A stretch of 64,000 nucleotides of DNA, taken from NCBI RefSeq assembly GCF_009793335.1, contig NZ_WING01000001.1, forward strand, positions 1,612,001 through 1,676,000, given 5' to 3'. The DNA is from Actinomadura sp. J1-007. Its GTDB lineage: Bacteria > Actinomycetota > Actinomycetes > Streptosporangiales > Streptosporangiaceae. The translations under genes were made by a program, and so were the position numbers. This document shows, one piece after another, positions 9,486 through 18,145 of this stretch. The notes beneath the pieces were generated by a model. That model made no database searches and was not told the DNA's origin. It saw nothing but the letters and a program-made list of their open reading frames with translations. Numbering within the stretch: the stretch's first letter is position 1; every line of letters starts with the position of its first letter.

Positions 9486-10679
9486 GTGAGCCGATCCGAC
9501 CAGTTGCGGGCCCTGTCCGAGGAGCACAGCGCGCACAATTACCACCCGCTGCCGATCGTGATCGCCGAGGCCGACGGGGCCTGGGTCACCGACGTGGAGG
9601 GCCGCCGCTACCTGGACATGCTCGCCGCGTACTCCGCGGTCAACTTCGGCCACCGCAACCCCCGGCTGACCGCCGCCGCGCAGCGGCAGCTGGGCCGCGC
9701 CACCCTGGTCAGCCGCGCGTTCGAGCACGACCAGTTCGGCCCGTTCACCGCCGAGCTGGCGCACCTGTGCGGCAAGGACATGGTGCTGCCGATGAACAGC
9801 GGCGCCGAGGCCGTCGAGACGGCGCTGAAGACCGCCCGCAAGTGGGGGTACGAGGTCAAGGGCGTGCCCGCCGGGCAGGCCAACATCGTCACGTTCGAGG
9901 GCAACTTCCACGGCCGCACCACCACGATCGTCAGCTTCTCGACCGACGCCGAGGCCCGGGAGTCCTACGGCCCGTACACGCCGGGCTTCCGCACCGTCCC
10001 GTACGGCGACGTCGAGGCGCTGCGGGCCGCGATGGACGAGGCGACCGTCGGCGTGCTGGTCGAGCCGATCCAGGGCGAGGCCGGGGTGGTCGTGCCGCCG
10101 GACGGGTTCCTGACCGCCGTGCGCGAGCTGTGCACGGCCAACGGCAGCCTGATGATCGCCGACGAGATCCAGACCGGGCTCGGCCGCACCGGCGCCACGT
10201 TCGCCTGCGAGCACGAGGGCGTCGTGCCGGACGTCTACATCCTCGGCAAGGCGCTCGGCGGCGGCATCATGCCCGTCTCGGCGGTCGTCGCGGACGTGGA
10301 CGTGCTCGGGGTGTTCAAGCCGGGCCAGCACGGCTCGACGTTCGGCGGCAACCCGCTGGCCTGCGCGATCGGCCGCGAGGTGATCGCGATCCTGAAGACC
10401 GGCGAGTTCCAGGAACGCTCCCGCGAGCTCGGCGCGCACCTGCACGAGCGGCTGCGCAAGCTGCCGTCCGACGCCGTCCGCGAGGTGCGCGGGCGCGGAC
10501 TGTGGGCGGGCATCGAGCTGTACGGCCGGGCGCGCCCGGTGAGCGAGCGGCTGATGGACCTCGGCGTGCTCGCGAAGGAGACGCACGAGACGACGATCCG
10601 GCTGGCGCCGCCCCTGGTGATCAGCCGCGAGGACCTGGACTGGGCGCTGTACCAGCTGGAGATCGCCCTCAAGGGCTGA
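9486..10679 (+). CDS. rocD: Ornithine--oxo-acid aminotransferase
   Basis: A 397-residue class III PLP aminotransferase converting ornithine and 2-oxoglutarate to glutamate semialdehyde and glutamate. The N-terminal NYHPLPIVIAEADG segment is typical of ornithine aminotransferase. Further marks are MNSGAEAVETALK, EGNFHGRTTTIVSFS, EPIQGEAG, ADEIQTGLGRTG, and the PLP lysine in ILGKALGGG. Start GTG 9486 with GAAGGA 6 bases upstream. The divergent Lrp gene is the probable regulator. Followed by a strong hairpin terminator, so it is probably a single-gene transcript. Confidence 0.93.
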   Translation: MSRSDQLRALSEEHSAHNYHPLPIVIAEADGAWVTDVEGRRYLDMLAAYSAVNFGHRNPRLTAAAQRQLGRATLVSRAFEHDQFGPFTAELAHLCGKDMVLPMNSGAEAVETALKTARKWGYEVKGVPAGQANIVTFEGNFHGRTTTIVSFSTDAEARESYGPYTPGFRTVPYGDVEALRAAMDEATVGVLVEPIQGEAGVVVPPDGFLTAVRELCTANGSLMIADEIQTGLGRTGATFACEHEGVVPDVYILGKALGGGIMPVSAVVADVDVLGVFKPGQHGSTFGGNPLACAIGREVIAILKTGEFQERSRELGAHLHERLRKLPSDAVREVRGRGLWAGIELYGRARPVSERLMDLGVLAKETHETTIRLAPPLVISREDLDWALYQLEIALKG

Positions 10680-10708
10680 CCGCCGGGACGCGGGGGACGC
10701 GCGGACCA

Positions 10709-10744
10709 GGGCCGCCGCCGGTCAACGGCGCCCGGCGGCGGCCC
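10709..10744 (+). terminator. rocD terminator hairpin
   Basis: Perfect 13-base arms GGGCCGCCGCCGG (10709-10721) and CCGGCGGCGGCCC (10732-10744), 30 bases after the rocD stop and followed by GTTTAG. Confidence 0.8.
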
Positions 10745-10826
10745 GTTTAGATCCCCAGGAATCCCTATAAAGCAGGTCGACACGCTCTTTCTGGACTCGG
10801 GGCCGCGCGGGCCCGCGCCTCCCAGA

Positions 10827-11864
10827 ATGATCCGCATGTCGCCCGCACCCTCCTCCGGCCCCCGCGTCGCGGTCGTCGTCGCCACCGTCGGCAGGCCGAG
10901 GCTCCTGGACCGGCTGCTGCTCTCCCTCGCCGGCCAGACGCTGCCCCCGGCCGACGTGGTCGTGGTCGACCGCGACCCCGGCCCCGGCACGCGCGTCGTC
11001 GTCGCCGAACGCGCCGCGCTCCTCCCCGTCCGCCGCCTCGCCCTGCCCGCCGGGACGCGCCCCGGCCTCTCCGCCGCGCGCAACGCCGGCCTCGCGGCCC
11101 TCGACCTCGCCGCCACGTCCGCGTCCGCGTCCGCGGGAGCCGCTCTCGCCGCCCGGGACGGCGCGGACGAGCCAAGCGGCACCAGCGGCACCGGCGGCAC
11201 GGCGGTGATCGAACGGGACGGTCCCGGCATCGTGGTCTTCGCCGACGACGACATCTGGTACCAGCCCGACGCGTTCGCCCGCGCGGCGCGCGCGATCGGG
11301 GCGGGACCCGACGTGGTGGCCGGACGGCTCCTTGCGTCCGGGCGGCGGCCCGCGACCGCGCCGATCGAGGACGAGCCCGGCCCGCTCGACGCGCGCACGG
11401 TGTGGACGCACGCGCCGACCGGCACCTGCTTCTTCCGCGCCGCGTTCCTCGCCGAGGTCGGCGGCTTCGACGAGTCGCTCGGCATCGGCTGCGCGGCCCC
11501 GTGGCAGTCGGGCGCGGGACCCGACCTGCTGCTGCGCGGGCTGCGGGCCGGGCGCGAACTCGCCTCCGACCCGGACGTCCGGGCGTACGGGCACAATCCC
11601 GAGGACCGGGGCGCCTCCGACCGCGGGCACCGCGCGAAGGCGCGGCACGCGGCGCGCGGCGCCGGGCGCGTCCACCGGCGGCACTGCGGGGCCTACGCGT
11701 GCGCGCGGGCGGTCGTGCGCCCGCTGGCCGCCGTCGCCGTCCACACGGCGTGCGGGCGGTGGCCGATGGCCCTCCGCTCCCTGCACGTCGCCGTGGGGCG
11801 CGCCGAGGGCATGTCGGGCCTGCTCCTCCCCGCGCCACGGCCCGTACCGCCGCAACACCTCTGA
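10827..11864 (+). CDS. Glycosyltransferase family 2 protein
   Basis: A 345-residue GT-A glycosyltransferase. The N-terminal VAVVVATVGRPRLLDRLLLSL and the SAARNAGL segment are typical of GT2. The metal-binding acidic motif is VFADDDIWYQPDA, and PTGTCFFRAAFLAEVGGFDE belongs to the acceptor region. Between residues about 90 and 130 there is a low-complexity Ala/Ser/Gly insert not usual for the fold. Start is 10827 or the ATG at 10836; neither has a clear ribosome binding site. It stands alone between rocD and padR, so the acceptor is unknown. Confidence 0.8.
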   Translation: MIRMSPAPSSGPRVAVVVATVGRPRLLDRLLLSLAGQTLPPADVVVVDRDPGPGTRVVVAERAALLPVRRLALPAGTRPGLSAARNAGLAALDLAATSASASAGAALAARDGADEPSGTSGTGGTAVIERDGPGIVVFADDDIWYQPDAFARAARAIGAGPDVVAGRLLASGRRPATAPIEDEPGPLDARTVWTHAPTGTCFFRAAFLAEVGGFDESLGIGCAAPWQSGAGPDLLLRGLRAGRELASDPDVRAYGHNPEDRGASDRGHRAKARHAARGAGRVHRRHCGAYACARAVVRPLAAVAVHTACGRWPMALRSLHVAVGRAEGMSGLLLPAPRPVPPQHL

Positions 11865-11945
11865 GCACCGAGGTCTCCCGCGCCACACCCCTGGCGCCCC
11901 TCTCCCGGTCCGTCCGGTTCGCCCCGGATGTGACAGGTGGCATCC

Positions 11946-11977
11946 GGTTGGATTAGTCTGAGTGGACTAATCCAACC
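11946..11977. promoter_or_regulatory. PadR operator (perfect 13-base inverted repeat)
   Basis: GGTTGGATTAGTC (11946-11958) and GACTAATCCAACC (11965-11977) are exact reverse complements with a 6-base spacer, 23 bases upstream of the padR ATG. It is AT-rich against a very GC-rich background. Position and symmetry fit an autoregulatory PadR site that would also control the co-transcribed efflux pump. Confidence 0.8.
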
Positions 11978-12000
11978 CGACCACATTCGAGGGCGCCGCC

Positions 12001-12636
12001 ATGTCCAGACCGATCACCCCGCTCGGGCTGACCGTGCTGCGCATGCTGTGCGGCGGGCCCATGCACCCGTACGAGATGCAGCAGCGCATCCGGGACCACG
12101 CCTACGACCACGCCGTCAAGATCACGCACGGGGCGCTCTACCACACGGTGGAACGGCTCGCCGCGTCCGGCCTGATCGAGCCGATGGAGACCAGCCGCGA
12201 GGGGCGCCGGCCCGAACGCACCGTGTACGCCGTCACCGCCGCCGGCCGCGACACCGCGCACATGCGGATGAGCGACCTGCTCGCCAAGCCCGCCGAGGAG
12301 TTCCCGCTGCTCGGCACGGCGCTCGCGTTCGTCAACCTGCTCCCCGAGACCGAGGCGCTGGTCCAGCTCCGCGCCCGCGAGGTGGCCCTGGAGTCGCTGC
12401 TGGCGGCCCACCAGACCGCCCACGAGGCGCTGCTGAAGCGCGGGCTCGCCCGCCACAAGCTGCTCGACCAGGAGTGGACGATCACGCGGGTGCGCGGCGA
12501 GCTGGAGTTCGTCCGCGGCCTGGCGGGCGACCTGGAGGCGGGCCGGCTGACCTGGGAGGACGACGACAGCGTGACCGCCTGCCATCCCGACCACGAACGC
12601 GACGAGCCCGTCGCTGAGGAGACGACGAGACCATGA
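12001..12636 (+). CDS. PadR family transcriptional regulator
   Basis: A 211-residue PadR regulator. The winged-helix domain shows the family pattern MHPYEMQQRI...ALYHTVERLAASGLIE...GRRPERTVYAVTAAGR, followed by a C-terminal helical dimerization domain (Vir-type). PadR proteins repress efflux or detoxification genes until a phenolic or drug ligand binds. It overlaps the DHA2 pump gene by 4 bases (ATGA at 12633-12636), a two-gene operon under the palindrome at 11946-11977. Confidence 0.93.
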   Translation: MSRPITPLGLTVLRMLCGGPMHPYEMQQRIRDHAYDHAVKITHGALYHTVERLAASGLIEPMETSREGRRPERTVYAVTAAGRDTAHMRMSDLLAKPAEEFPLLGTALAFVNLLPETEALVQLRAREVALESLLAAHQTAHEALLKRGLARHKLLDQEWTITRVRGELEFVRGLAGDLEAGRLTWEDDDSVTACHPDHERDEPVAEETTRP

Positions 12637-14252
12637 CCAGATGGCGTGGCAACCCCTGGGCGATCCTGATCACCCTGTCCCTGGGGTTCTTCATGACCCT
12701 GCTCGACCTGACGATCGTGAACATCGCGATCCCCAACATGATCGACAAGCTGGACGCCTCGCTGGACGAGGTGCTGTGGGTGAACAACTCCTACATCCTG
12801 GTGCTGGCCGTCCTGCTGATCACCGCCGGCCGACTCGGCGACCTGTGGGGCAAGCGCAACCTGTTCATCGCGGGCGTCGCGCTGTTCACCCTCGCCAGCC
12901 TCGCGTGCGGGATCTCGCAGGACCCGACCCAGCTCATCGCCGCGCGCGCCGTGCAGGGCCTCGGCGCCGCGATGCTGATGCCGCAGACCATGTCGATCAT
13001 CATCGACACGTTCCCGGCCGAACGGCGCGGCGCGGCGCTCGGCATCTGGGGCGCGGTCGCGGGCGTGTCCACCATCGCCGGGCCGACCATCGGCGGCCTG
13101 CTGGTGACCAGCCTCGACTGGCGGTGGATCTTCTTCGTGAACCTGCCGATCGGCGTGCTCGTGCTGGCCCTCGCGGTGCCGATCCTGCCCGCCAACGCCC
13201 GCACCGTCCGGCACCGCTTCGACGTCGTCGGCGTCGCGCTGGTGAGCGCGTCGCTGTTCTGCCTGACGTTCGCCCTCACCGAGGGCCAGAAGTACGAGTG
13301 GAACGTCTGGATCTGGACCCTGATCGCGGCCGCGCTCGTGCTGTTCGGAACGTTCCTCGCACACCAGCGGACGCAGCAGTCCGGCGAGCCGCTGGTGCCG
13401 TTCGCGCTGTTCAAGGACCGCAACTTCACGATCCTCAACCTCGTCGGCGCGATCGTGTCGATCGGCATGATCGGCATGTTCCTGCCGATGACGATCTACA
13501 TGCAGTCGGTGCTCGGCTTCAGCGCGCTGAAGGCCGGCCTGGTGATGGCGCCGTCCTCGGCGGTCTCGATGTTCCTCGCGCCGGTCGCCGGGAAGCTGTC
13601 GGACCGGATCGGCGGCAAGTTCATCCTGATGGCGGGGCTCACCCTGTACGGCGTCGCGATGGCGTGGATCGTGCTGATCGTCGAGCCGGGCACGTCCTGG
13701 ACGGCGTTCATCGCGCCGCTGGTGGTCGCCGGACTCGGCGTCGGCGGGGTGTTCGCGCCGATGGCGACCGAGGCGACCCGCAACGTCCCGCCGCGCCTGG
13801 CCGGCGCCGCGTCCGGCGTCAACAACACGACCCGGCAGGTCGGGTCGGTGCTCGGCAGCGCGGCCGTCGGCGCGCTGCTCCAGAACCAGCTCGCCGAGTC
13901 GCTGAAGAGCGAGGCGGCCTCGCGGTCCGCGGCGCTGCCGCCGGGCATGCGCGAAAAGTTCGTGGAGGGCTTCTCCGGCGCCGCCAAGGGCGGCCTGGAG
14001 GTCGGCGCGAGCCAGCACGCGGGCGCGCAGAAGCTCCCGCCGGGCACCCCGACGGCCGTCGCGCACCGCGTGCAGGAGATCGCCGGGCAGGTGTTCAGCC
14101 ACGGGTTCGTCCACGCGATGAAGCCGACGATGATCCTGCCCGTCGTGCTGATGTTCGTCGGCGCCGCCGCCTGCCTCGGGGTGAAGAGCTACCGCGCTCC
14201 GGCGGCTCCCACCGACGCGAACGATCCCACTCCCGCTCCCGTCGCCGGCTGA
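12633..14252 (+). CDS. DHA2 family MFS multidrug efflux transporter
   Basis: A 539-residue EmrB/QacA-type drug:H+ antiporter with about 14 membrane segments. Early marks are FMTLLDLTIVNIAIPNM (motif D1), GRLGDLWGKRNLF (motif A) and RAVQGLGAAMLMPQ; motif C-like GPTIGGLLV follows. A soluble loop of about 60 residues near positions 420-480 precedes the last segment. Translationally coupled to padR by a 4-base overlap, so its expression should follow PadR ligand binding. The substrate is unknown. Confidence 0.92.
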   Translation: MTRWRGNPWAILITLSLGFFMTLLDLTIVNIAIPNMIDKLDASLDEVLWVNNSYILVLAVLLITAGRLGDLWGKRNLFIAGVALFTLASLACGISQDPTQLIAARAVQGLGAAMLMPQTMSIIIDTFPAERRGAALGIWGAVAGVSTIAGPTIGGLLVTSLDWRWIFFVNLPIGVLVLALAVPILPANARTVRHRFDVVGVALVSASLFCLTFALTEGQKYEWNVWIWTLIAAALVLFGTFLAHQRTQQSGEPLVPFALFKDRNFTILNLVGAIVSIGMIGMFLPMTIYMQSVLGFSALKAGLVMAPSSAVSMFLAPVAGKLSDRIGGKFILMAGLTLYGVAMAWIVLIVEPGTSWTAFIAPLVVAGLGVGGVFAPMATEATRNVPPRLAGAASGVNNTTRQVGSVLGSAAVGALLQNQLAESLKSEAASRSAALPPGMREKFVEGFSGAAKGGLEVGASQHAGAQKLPPGTPTAVAHRVQEIAGQVFSHGFVHAMKPTMILPVVLMFVGAAACLGVKSYRAPAAPTDANDPTPAPVAG

Positions 14253-14268
14253 CCCCGCCGACCGTCCC

Positions 14269-14308
14269 GACGAGCCGCCGCCCTCCCGAACGAGGACGGC
14301 GGCTCGTC
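14269..14308. terminator. Bidirectional hairpin terminator
   Basis: Perfect arms GACGAGCCGCCG (14269-14280) and CGGCGGCTCGTC (14297-14308) between the convergent DHA2 and flavin reductase genes. Confidence 0.8.
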
Positions 14309-14341
14309 CCGTACGGGCTCGTTCGGGCCGGTCCCGGCGGT

Positions 14342-14929
14342 TCAGGCGAGGGAGCGGTAGCCGCCCCGGTAGTAGACCAGGGGGCGCGCGTCGGGATCGG
14401 GCACGTCGAGGCTCAGGACCTCGCCGACCACGATGCTGTGGTCGCCGCCGTCGTGCACCGCGTACGTGCGGCATTCGAGCGCGGCCACGGCGCCGGCCAG
14501 GACCGGGGCGCCCGTCGCGGGGCCCCTGGTGTGCTCGAACGCGTCGAGCCGGCCGTCCAGAGCCCGCCCGCGCGTCGCGAACCAGTCGGACGCGCCGCGC
14601 TGCTCCTCGCCGAGCACCGAGACCGCCCAGACGCCGCTGTCCAGCACCACGGCGTGGAACCGCGCGGCCTTCTCGGCGCAGAACATCACGAGCAGGGGGT
14701 CGAGCGACACGGAGGTGAACGCGTTGACCGTCATCGCGTGGTCGGAGCCGTCCGCCACGGTGGTGACGATCGCGACGCCGGTCGCGAACCGTCCGGCCAC
14801 GTCGCGGTAGAGGGCCGGATCGACGCCGCCGCCGGTGCCTCGCCGGGCGTCGCGAGCGGCGTCCCGCCGGTCGGCGTCCCGCCGGTCGTGCGCGGCGGAG
14901 TGCCCGGACGGCGCTGGCTCGGCGTTCAC
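14342..14929 (-). CDS. Flavin reductase family protein
   Basis: A 195-residue FMN-binding split-barrel protein of the flavin reductase-like group (HpaC/ActVB type). Motifs are GRFATGVAIVTT, MTVNAFTSVSLDPLLVMFCAEK (flavin site) and AVSVLGEEQRGASDWFATRG. Such proteins supply reduced flavin to a two-component monooxygenase, but no oxygenase is in the neighbourhood. The first 35 residues are Arg/Asp-rich and may be over-long; a later start near residue 36 is possible. Confidence 0.85.
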   Translation of the reverse strand: MNAEPAPSGHSAAHDRRDADRRDAARDARRGTGGGVDPALYRDVAGRFATGVAIVTTVADGSDHAMTVNAFTSVSLDPLLVMFCAEKAARFHAVVLDSGVWAVSVLGEEQRGASDWFATRGRALDGRLDAFEHTRGPATGAPVLAGAVAALECRTYAVHDGGDHSIVVGEVLSLDVPDPDARPLVYYRGGYRSLA

Positions 14930-14953
14930 AACGCGACCACTGTACCCGGGCGG

Positions 14954-15501
14954 CTACCCGCGGCTACGGCCCGCCCCGACCGTCAGCCACTCGCCCGGCG
15001 GGCGGTTGGACGGCACCCGCGACACCGCGAGCACGGCCGCGACCAGCCCGCCGATGATGTAGACGTACCCGGCCGCCGTGCCCGGGACGACCAGGTCGCC
15101 CTCGGGCCGCTGCATCGACAGCACCATCACGACCACGCCCCACACCACCGCGGGGACCGCCGCGCCGAGCCGTCCGGCCATGCCCCATCCGGCCAGCCGC
15201 ACCATCGCGAACACCAGCAGCACGAGCAGGACCGCCGCGACCGGCACGTCGCCGGTGGACCAGTTGAGGGCGAACGATCCGAGCAGCCCCACGACGCCGC
15301 CGAGCAGCCCGAGCGCCGCGTACGCCGCGCCGGCCACGAACGCCTCGAACGGCCCCTCCCCGCGGGCGCCGCGGCGGTCGCGCCCGCGGTCGCGCCGGCG
15401 TCCGCCGAGTCGCCGGCCGCGGCGCCCTTCGCCGGGGCGTCCTCGGCGGGAGCCTGCTTCGCGAGGGCCGCCTTCGGCGGGGTGTCGTCGTCCTTGTCCA
15501 C
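14954..15501 (-). CDS. Small membrane protein downstream of mshB (DUF6113-like), frame break near 15358
   Basis: About 182 residues if one G (minus strand) is restored in the run at 15358-15361. The first 50 residues are an Asp/Lys/Ala-rich cytoplasmic tail beginning MDKDDDTPPK. After the break come four hydrophobic segments (AALGLLGGVVGLLGSFAL, AAVLLVLLVFAMVRLAG, VPAVVWGVVVMVLSM, GYVYIIGGLVAAVLAV). I recognise it only as the small membrane protein that often follows mshB in actinomycetes, like Rv1171 after mshB in mycobacteria (from memory). Start GTG 15501, 22 bases after the mshB stop. Function unknown. Confidence 0.7.
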
Positions 15502-15523
15502 GAAGGTCAGCGTATCCAGGCGT

Positions 15524-16429
15524 TCAGGCGGGCGTGTCCGGCAGCCCGGCGAACAGGTCGTTCTCGCGGCGGCCGGGCCCCGCCGGGGCCGCCTCGCCCG
15601 TCTGGAGGATGAAGTACTCCGTGCCGAACGCCTGCTGGCCGAGGTTGTTGGACAGCGCGAAGAACGGCCCGACCTGCTCGGGCGCCACCACGATCTGCGT
15701 GCGGTGCGCCCGCAGCGCGGCGAGCTTGGCCGGCAGGTACGGCCGGGCGTCCACGGCCGTCGTGACCTGCCCGTCCGGCACGCCGGAGCCGAGCTCGTCC
15801 AGCCCGGCGACGCGGGCGAACGGCAGCCGCGCCTCCCGCATCACGGCGATCGCGCGCGCCAGCACCGTGCGGGGCGTCGCGTAGGCGTAGAACTTCGCGG
15901 CCCGCCAGGGCTCGGCGCCGCCCGCGCCCTCGTAGGCCGGGTCGGCCGCCAGCTCGAACGCGCGGCGCGCGATCCGGTGCGCCTGGATGTGGTCGGGATG
16001 GCCGTAGTTGCCGCGCTCGTCGTAGGTGACGATCACCTGCGGGCGCACCTCCCGGACCACCTCGACCAGCGCCCCGGCGGCCTCGTCCACGTCCGCGCGC
16101 CAGAAGCAGCGCGGGTCGTCGTTGGTGGGCGCGCCCATCATGCCCGAGTCGCGCCACCGCCCGGCCCCGCCGAGGAACCGGTGGTCGCGGACGCCGAGCG
16201 CCGCGCACGCCTCGGCGAGCTCACCGATCCGGTACTCGCCGAGCCGGTCCTCCTTGTCGGAGGCCAGGTGCGCCAGCTCGGCGGGGATGATCTCGCCCTC
16301 CTCGCCGAGCGTGCACGTGACCAGGCAGACGTGGGCGCCCTCGGCTGCGTACTTGGCCATCACGGCCCCGGTCCCGATGGACTCGTCGTCCGGATGGGCG
16401 TGGACGAACAGGATCCGCGGCTCCTTCAT
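15524..16429 (-). CDS. mshB: Mycothiol biosynthesis deacetylase MshB
   Basis: A 301-residue PIG-L/LmbE zinc deacetylase that removes the acetyl group from GlcNAc-inositol in mycothiol synthesis. The zinc motif AHPDDE lies at residues 11-16 and [11 protein letters not shown] carries the other metal histidine. The [21 protein letters not shown] segment is specific to MshB rather than to the related Mca. Start ATG 16429 ([16 protein letters not shown]). It precedes the small membrane protein and follows a membrane kinase on the same strand. Its presence supports an actinobacterial origin. Confidence 0.92.
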   Translation of the reverse strand: MKEPRILFVHAHPDDESIGTGAVMAKYAAEGAHVCLVTCTLGEEGEIIPAELAHLASDKEDRLGEYRIGELAEACAALGVRDHRFLGGAGRWRDSGMMGAPTNDDPRCFWRADVDEAAGALVEVVREVRPQVIVTYDERGNYGHPDHIQAHRIARRAFELAADPAYEGAGGAEPWRAAKFYAYATPRTVLARAIAVMREARLPFARVAGLDELGSGVPDGQVTTAVDARPYLPAKLAALRAHRTQIVVAPEQVGPFFALSNNLGQQAFGTEYFILQTGEAAPAGPGRRENDLFAGLPDTPA

Positions 16430-16506
16430 AGACAGCGAGCCTACTAACGGACCGGACCGCGACGGTTGGCCGCCCTGCCCCCCCGTCCCGCCGAGCGAAC
16501 CGTCGG

Positions 16507-17946
16507 TCAGTCCTCGGGGCGCTGGCCGCCTCCGCCGTTGCCGCCGCCACCGCCGCCGTTGTTGCCGCCGCCGTTGTTGCCGCCGCCGCCGGTGTCGGGC
16601 GGGCTGGAGCCCGGGTCGCCGGACGGGGTGTCCTTGGTCGGCGGGGGCGTGTGCCTGGTCGACGGCGGGGGCTCCGGCCGCTCGGACCGCGGTGTGCGGG
16701 TCCGCGTCGGGATGCTCGGCGGCTCGTTGGAGGGCTCCTCCTCCGAGGTCGAGGGCGTGTCGGTCGGGCTCTCGCTGTCGGACTCGCTCGTGGTGGGCGT
16801 GGTCGGCGCGTTCGGCGAGTCGCCGCCCGTGTTGGCCATCGCGATCCCGACCACGAGCGCCAGCACGGCGATCGCCGCGATCGCCGCGAAGATCGGCCAC
16901 TTGGACTTGCGCTCCGGCTCGTACCCCCGGTGGCCGCCGCCACCGCCGCCGCGCCTCTGGTCGGCGTAGCCGGGCGCGGGCGGCAGCGCCCCCTCGTACT
17001 GCGCGGGCGACACCCGGCGCGTCGCCCCGACCGGCTGCGTGCCGTGCGCGGGCATCGCCTGGGTGCCGTGCGCCATGTGCTCGCCCTGCGACAGCAGCGC
17101 GGTCGCCTGCGCCGGGTCGTCCATGCGGGTCTGCGCCGCCTGGCCCGTGCCGCCGCCCATCATCGCGCTCATGAGCTGCTCGGCCTTCGGCCGCCGCTCC
17201 GGCTCCTTGACCAGGCACGCCGCGATCAGCCGCTGCATGTTCTCCGGGACGCCCTGGAGCGTCGGCGGCTCGTGCATCACCCGGTTGATCACCGCGACCA
17301 CGGTGTCGTCGCCGAACGGCGGGCGGCCCGTCGCCGCGAACACCATCGTGGTCGCCCACGCCCACACGTCCACGGCCTCGGTGAGCGTCGCGCCCGCGAC
17401 CTGCTCGGGCGCCATGTACGAGGGGGTGCCGATCGCCTTGGTCGCCGCCGTCTGCCCGGTGTCCAGGGCCCGCGCGATGCCGAAGTCGATCACCCGCGGC
17501 CCGTCCGGCGCCATGATCACGTTGTGCGGCTTGAAGTCGCGGTGCACGATCCCGGCCCGGTGGATCGCGACCAGCGCGGTCAGCGAGCCGATCGCGAGCC
17601 GGTCCAGCGTCGCCCCGGTGATCGGCCCCTGCTCGGTGACCTGCCGGTACAGCGACGGCCCCGGGACGTACTCGCTCGCGATGTACGGCTGGTCGCCGGC
17701 GACGTCGGCCTCCAGCACCTGCGCCGTGCAGAACCGCGCGACCTGCTTGGCCGCCTGCGCCTCGCGGACGAACCGGTTGCGCGCCGAGGCGTCCCCCGCG
17801 AGGTCGGCCCGCAGCAGCTTGATCGCGGCCTGGTTCCCGGAGGCGTCCACGCCCAGGTAGACGACGCCCTGGCCGCCCTCACCGAGCCGTTCGAGGATCT
17901 CGTACGACCCCAGCCGCCGGGGATCTCCCGGCTGCAGCTCCGGCAT
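16507..17946 (-). CDS. Membrane Ser/Thr protein kinase (PASTA-less, Ser/Thr/Pro-rich exterior)
   Basis: A 479-residue Hanks-type kinase. I start at ATG 17946 because AAGGAG lies 6 bases upstream; the GTG two codons earlier falls inside that site. The kinase domain covers about residues 12-270: GEGGQGVVY loop, AAIK lysine, HRDFKPHNV catalytic loop (Phe for the usual Leu), IDFGIA, and [11 protein letters not shown] Gly-rich stretch and an Arg/Lys stop-transfer precede one membrane segment ([22 protein letters not shown], about 355-375). The exterior is Thr/Ser/Pro-rich, ending in Gly/Asn repeats with no PASTA domain. It may sense the envelope; it is upstream of mshB. Confidence 0.9.
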   Translation of the reverse strand: MPELQPGDPRRLGSYEILERLGEGGQGVVYLGVDASGNQAAIKLLRADLAGDASARNRFVREAQAAKQVARFCTAQVLEADVAGDQPYIASEYVPGPSLYRQVTEQGPITGATLDRLAIGSLTALVAIHRAGIVHRDFKPHNVIMAPDGPRVIDFGIARALDTGQTAATKAIGTPSYMAPEQVAGATLTEAVDVWAWATTMVFAATGRPPFGDDTVVAVINRVMHEPPTLQGVPENMQRLIAACLVKEPERRPKAEQLMSAMMGGGTGQAAQTRMDDPAQATALLSQGEHMAHGTQAMPAHGTQPVGATRRVSPAQYEGALPPAPGYADQRRGGGGGGHRGYEPERKSKWPIFAAIAAIAVLALVVGIAMANTGGDSPNAPTTPTTSESDSESPTDTPSTSEEEPSNEPPSIPTRTRTPRSERPEPPPSTRHTPPPTKDTPSGDPGSSPPDTGGGGNNGGGNNGGGGGGNGGGGQRPED

Positions 17947-18145
17947 GGACACTCCTTAGCGCGGCGACAAGTCTTGGGGAAGCTTTGAGCTTACGCGAGC
18001 GCGCACCCGATCACCGGCCGTTCCCGGCCCCGGAGGCGATCCGGTCGATCAAGAGCCCGACCGGCGCGTCCCGGCCGCGACACCTTCCCCGAAGCCGCGC
18101 GCACGAACGGGAAGCATAGGCCCACCCCTGGCAGACTCGGCTTCC

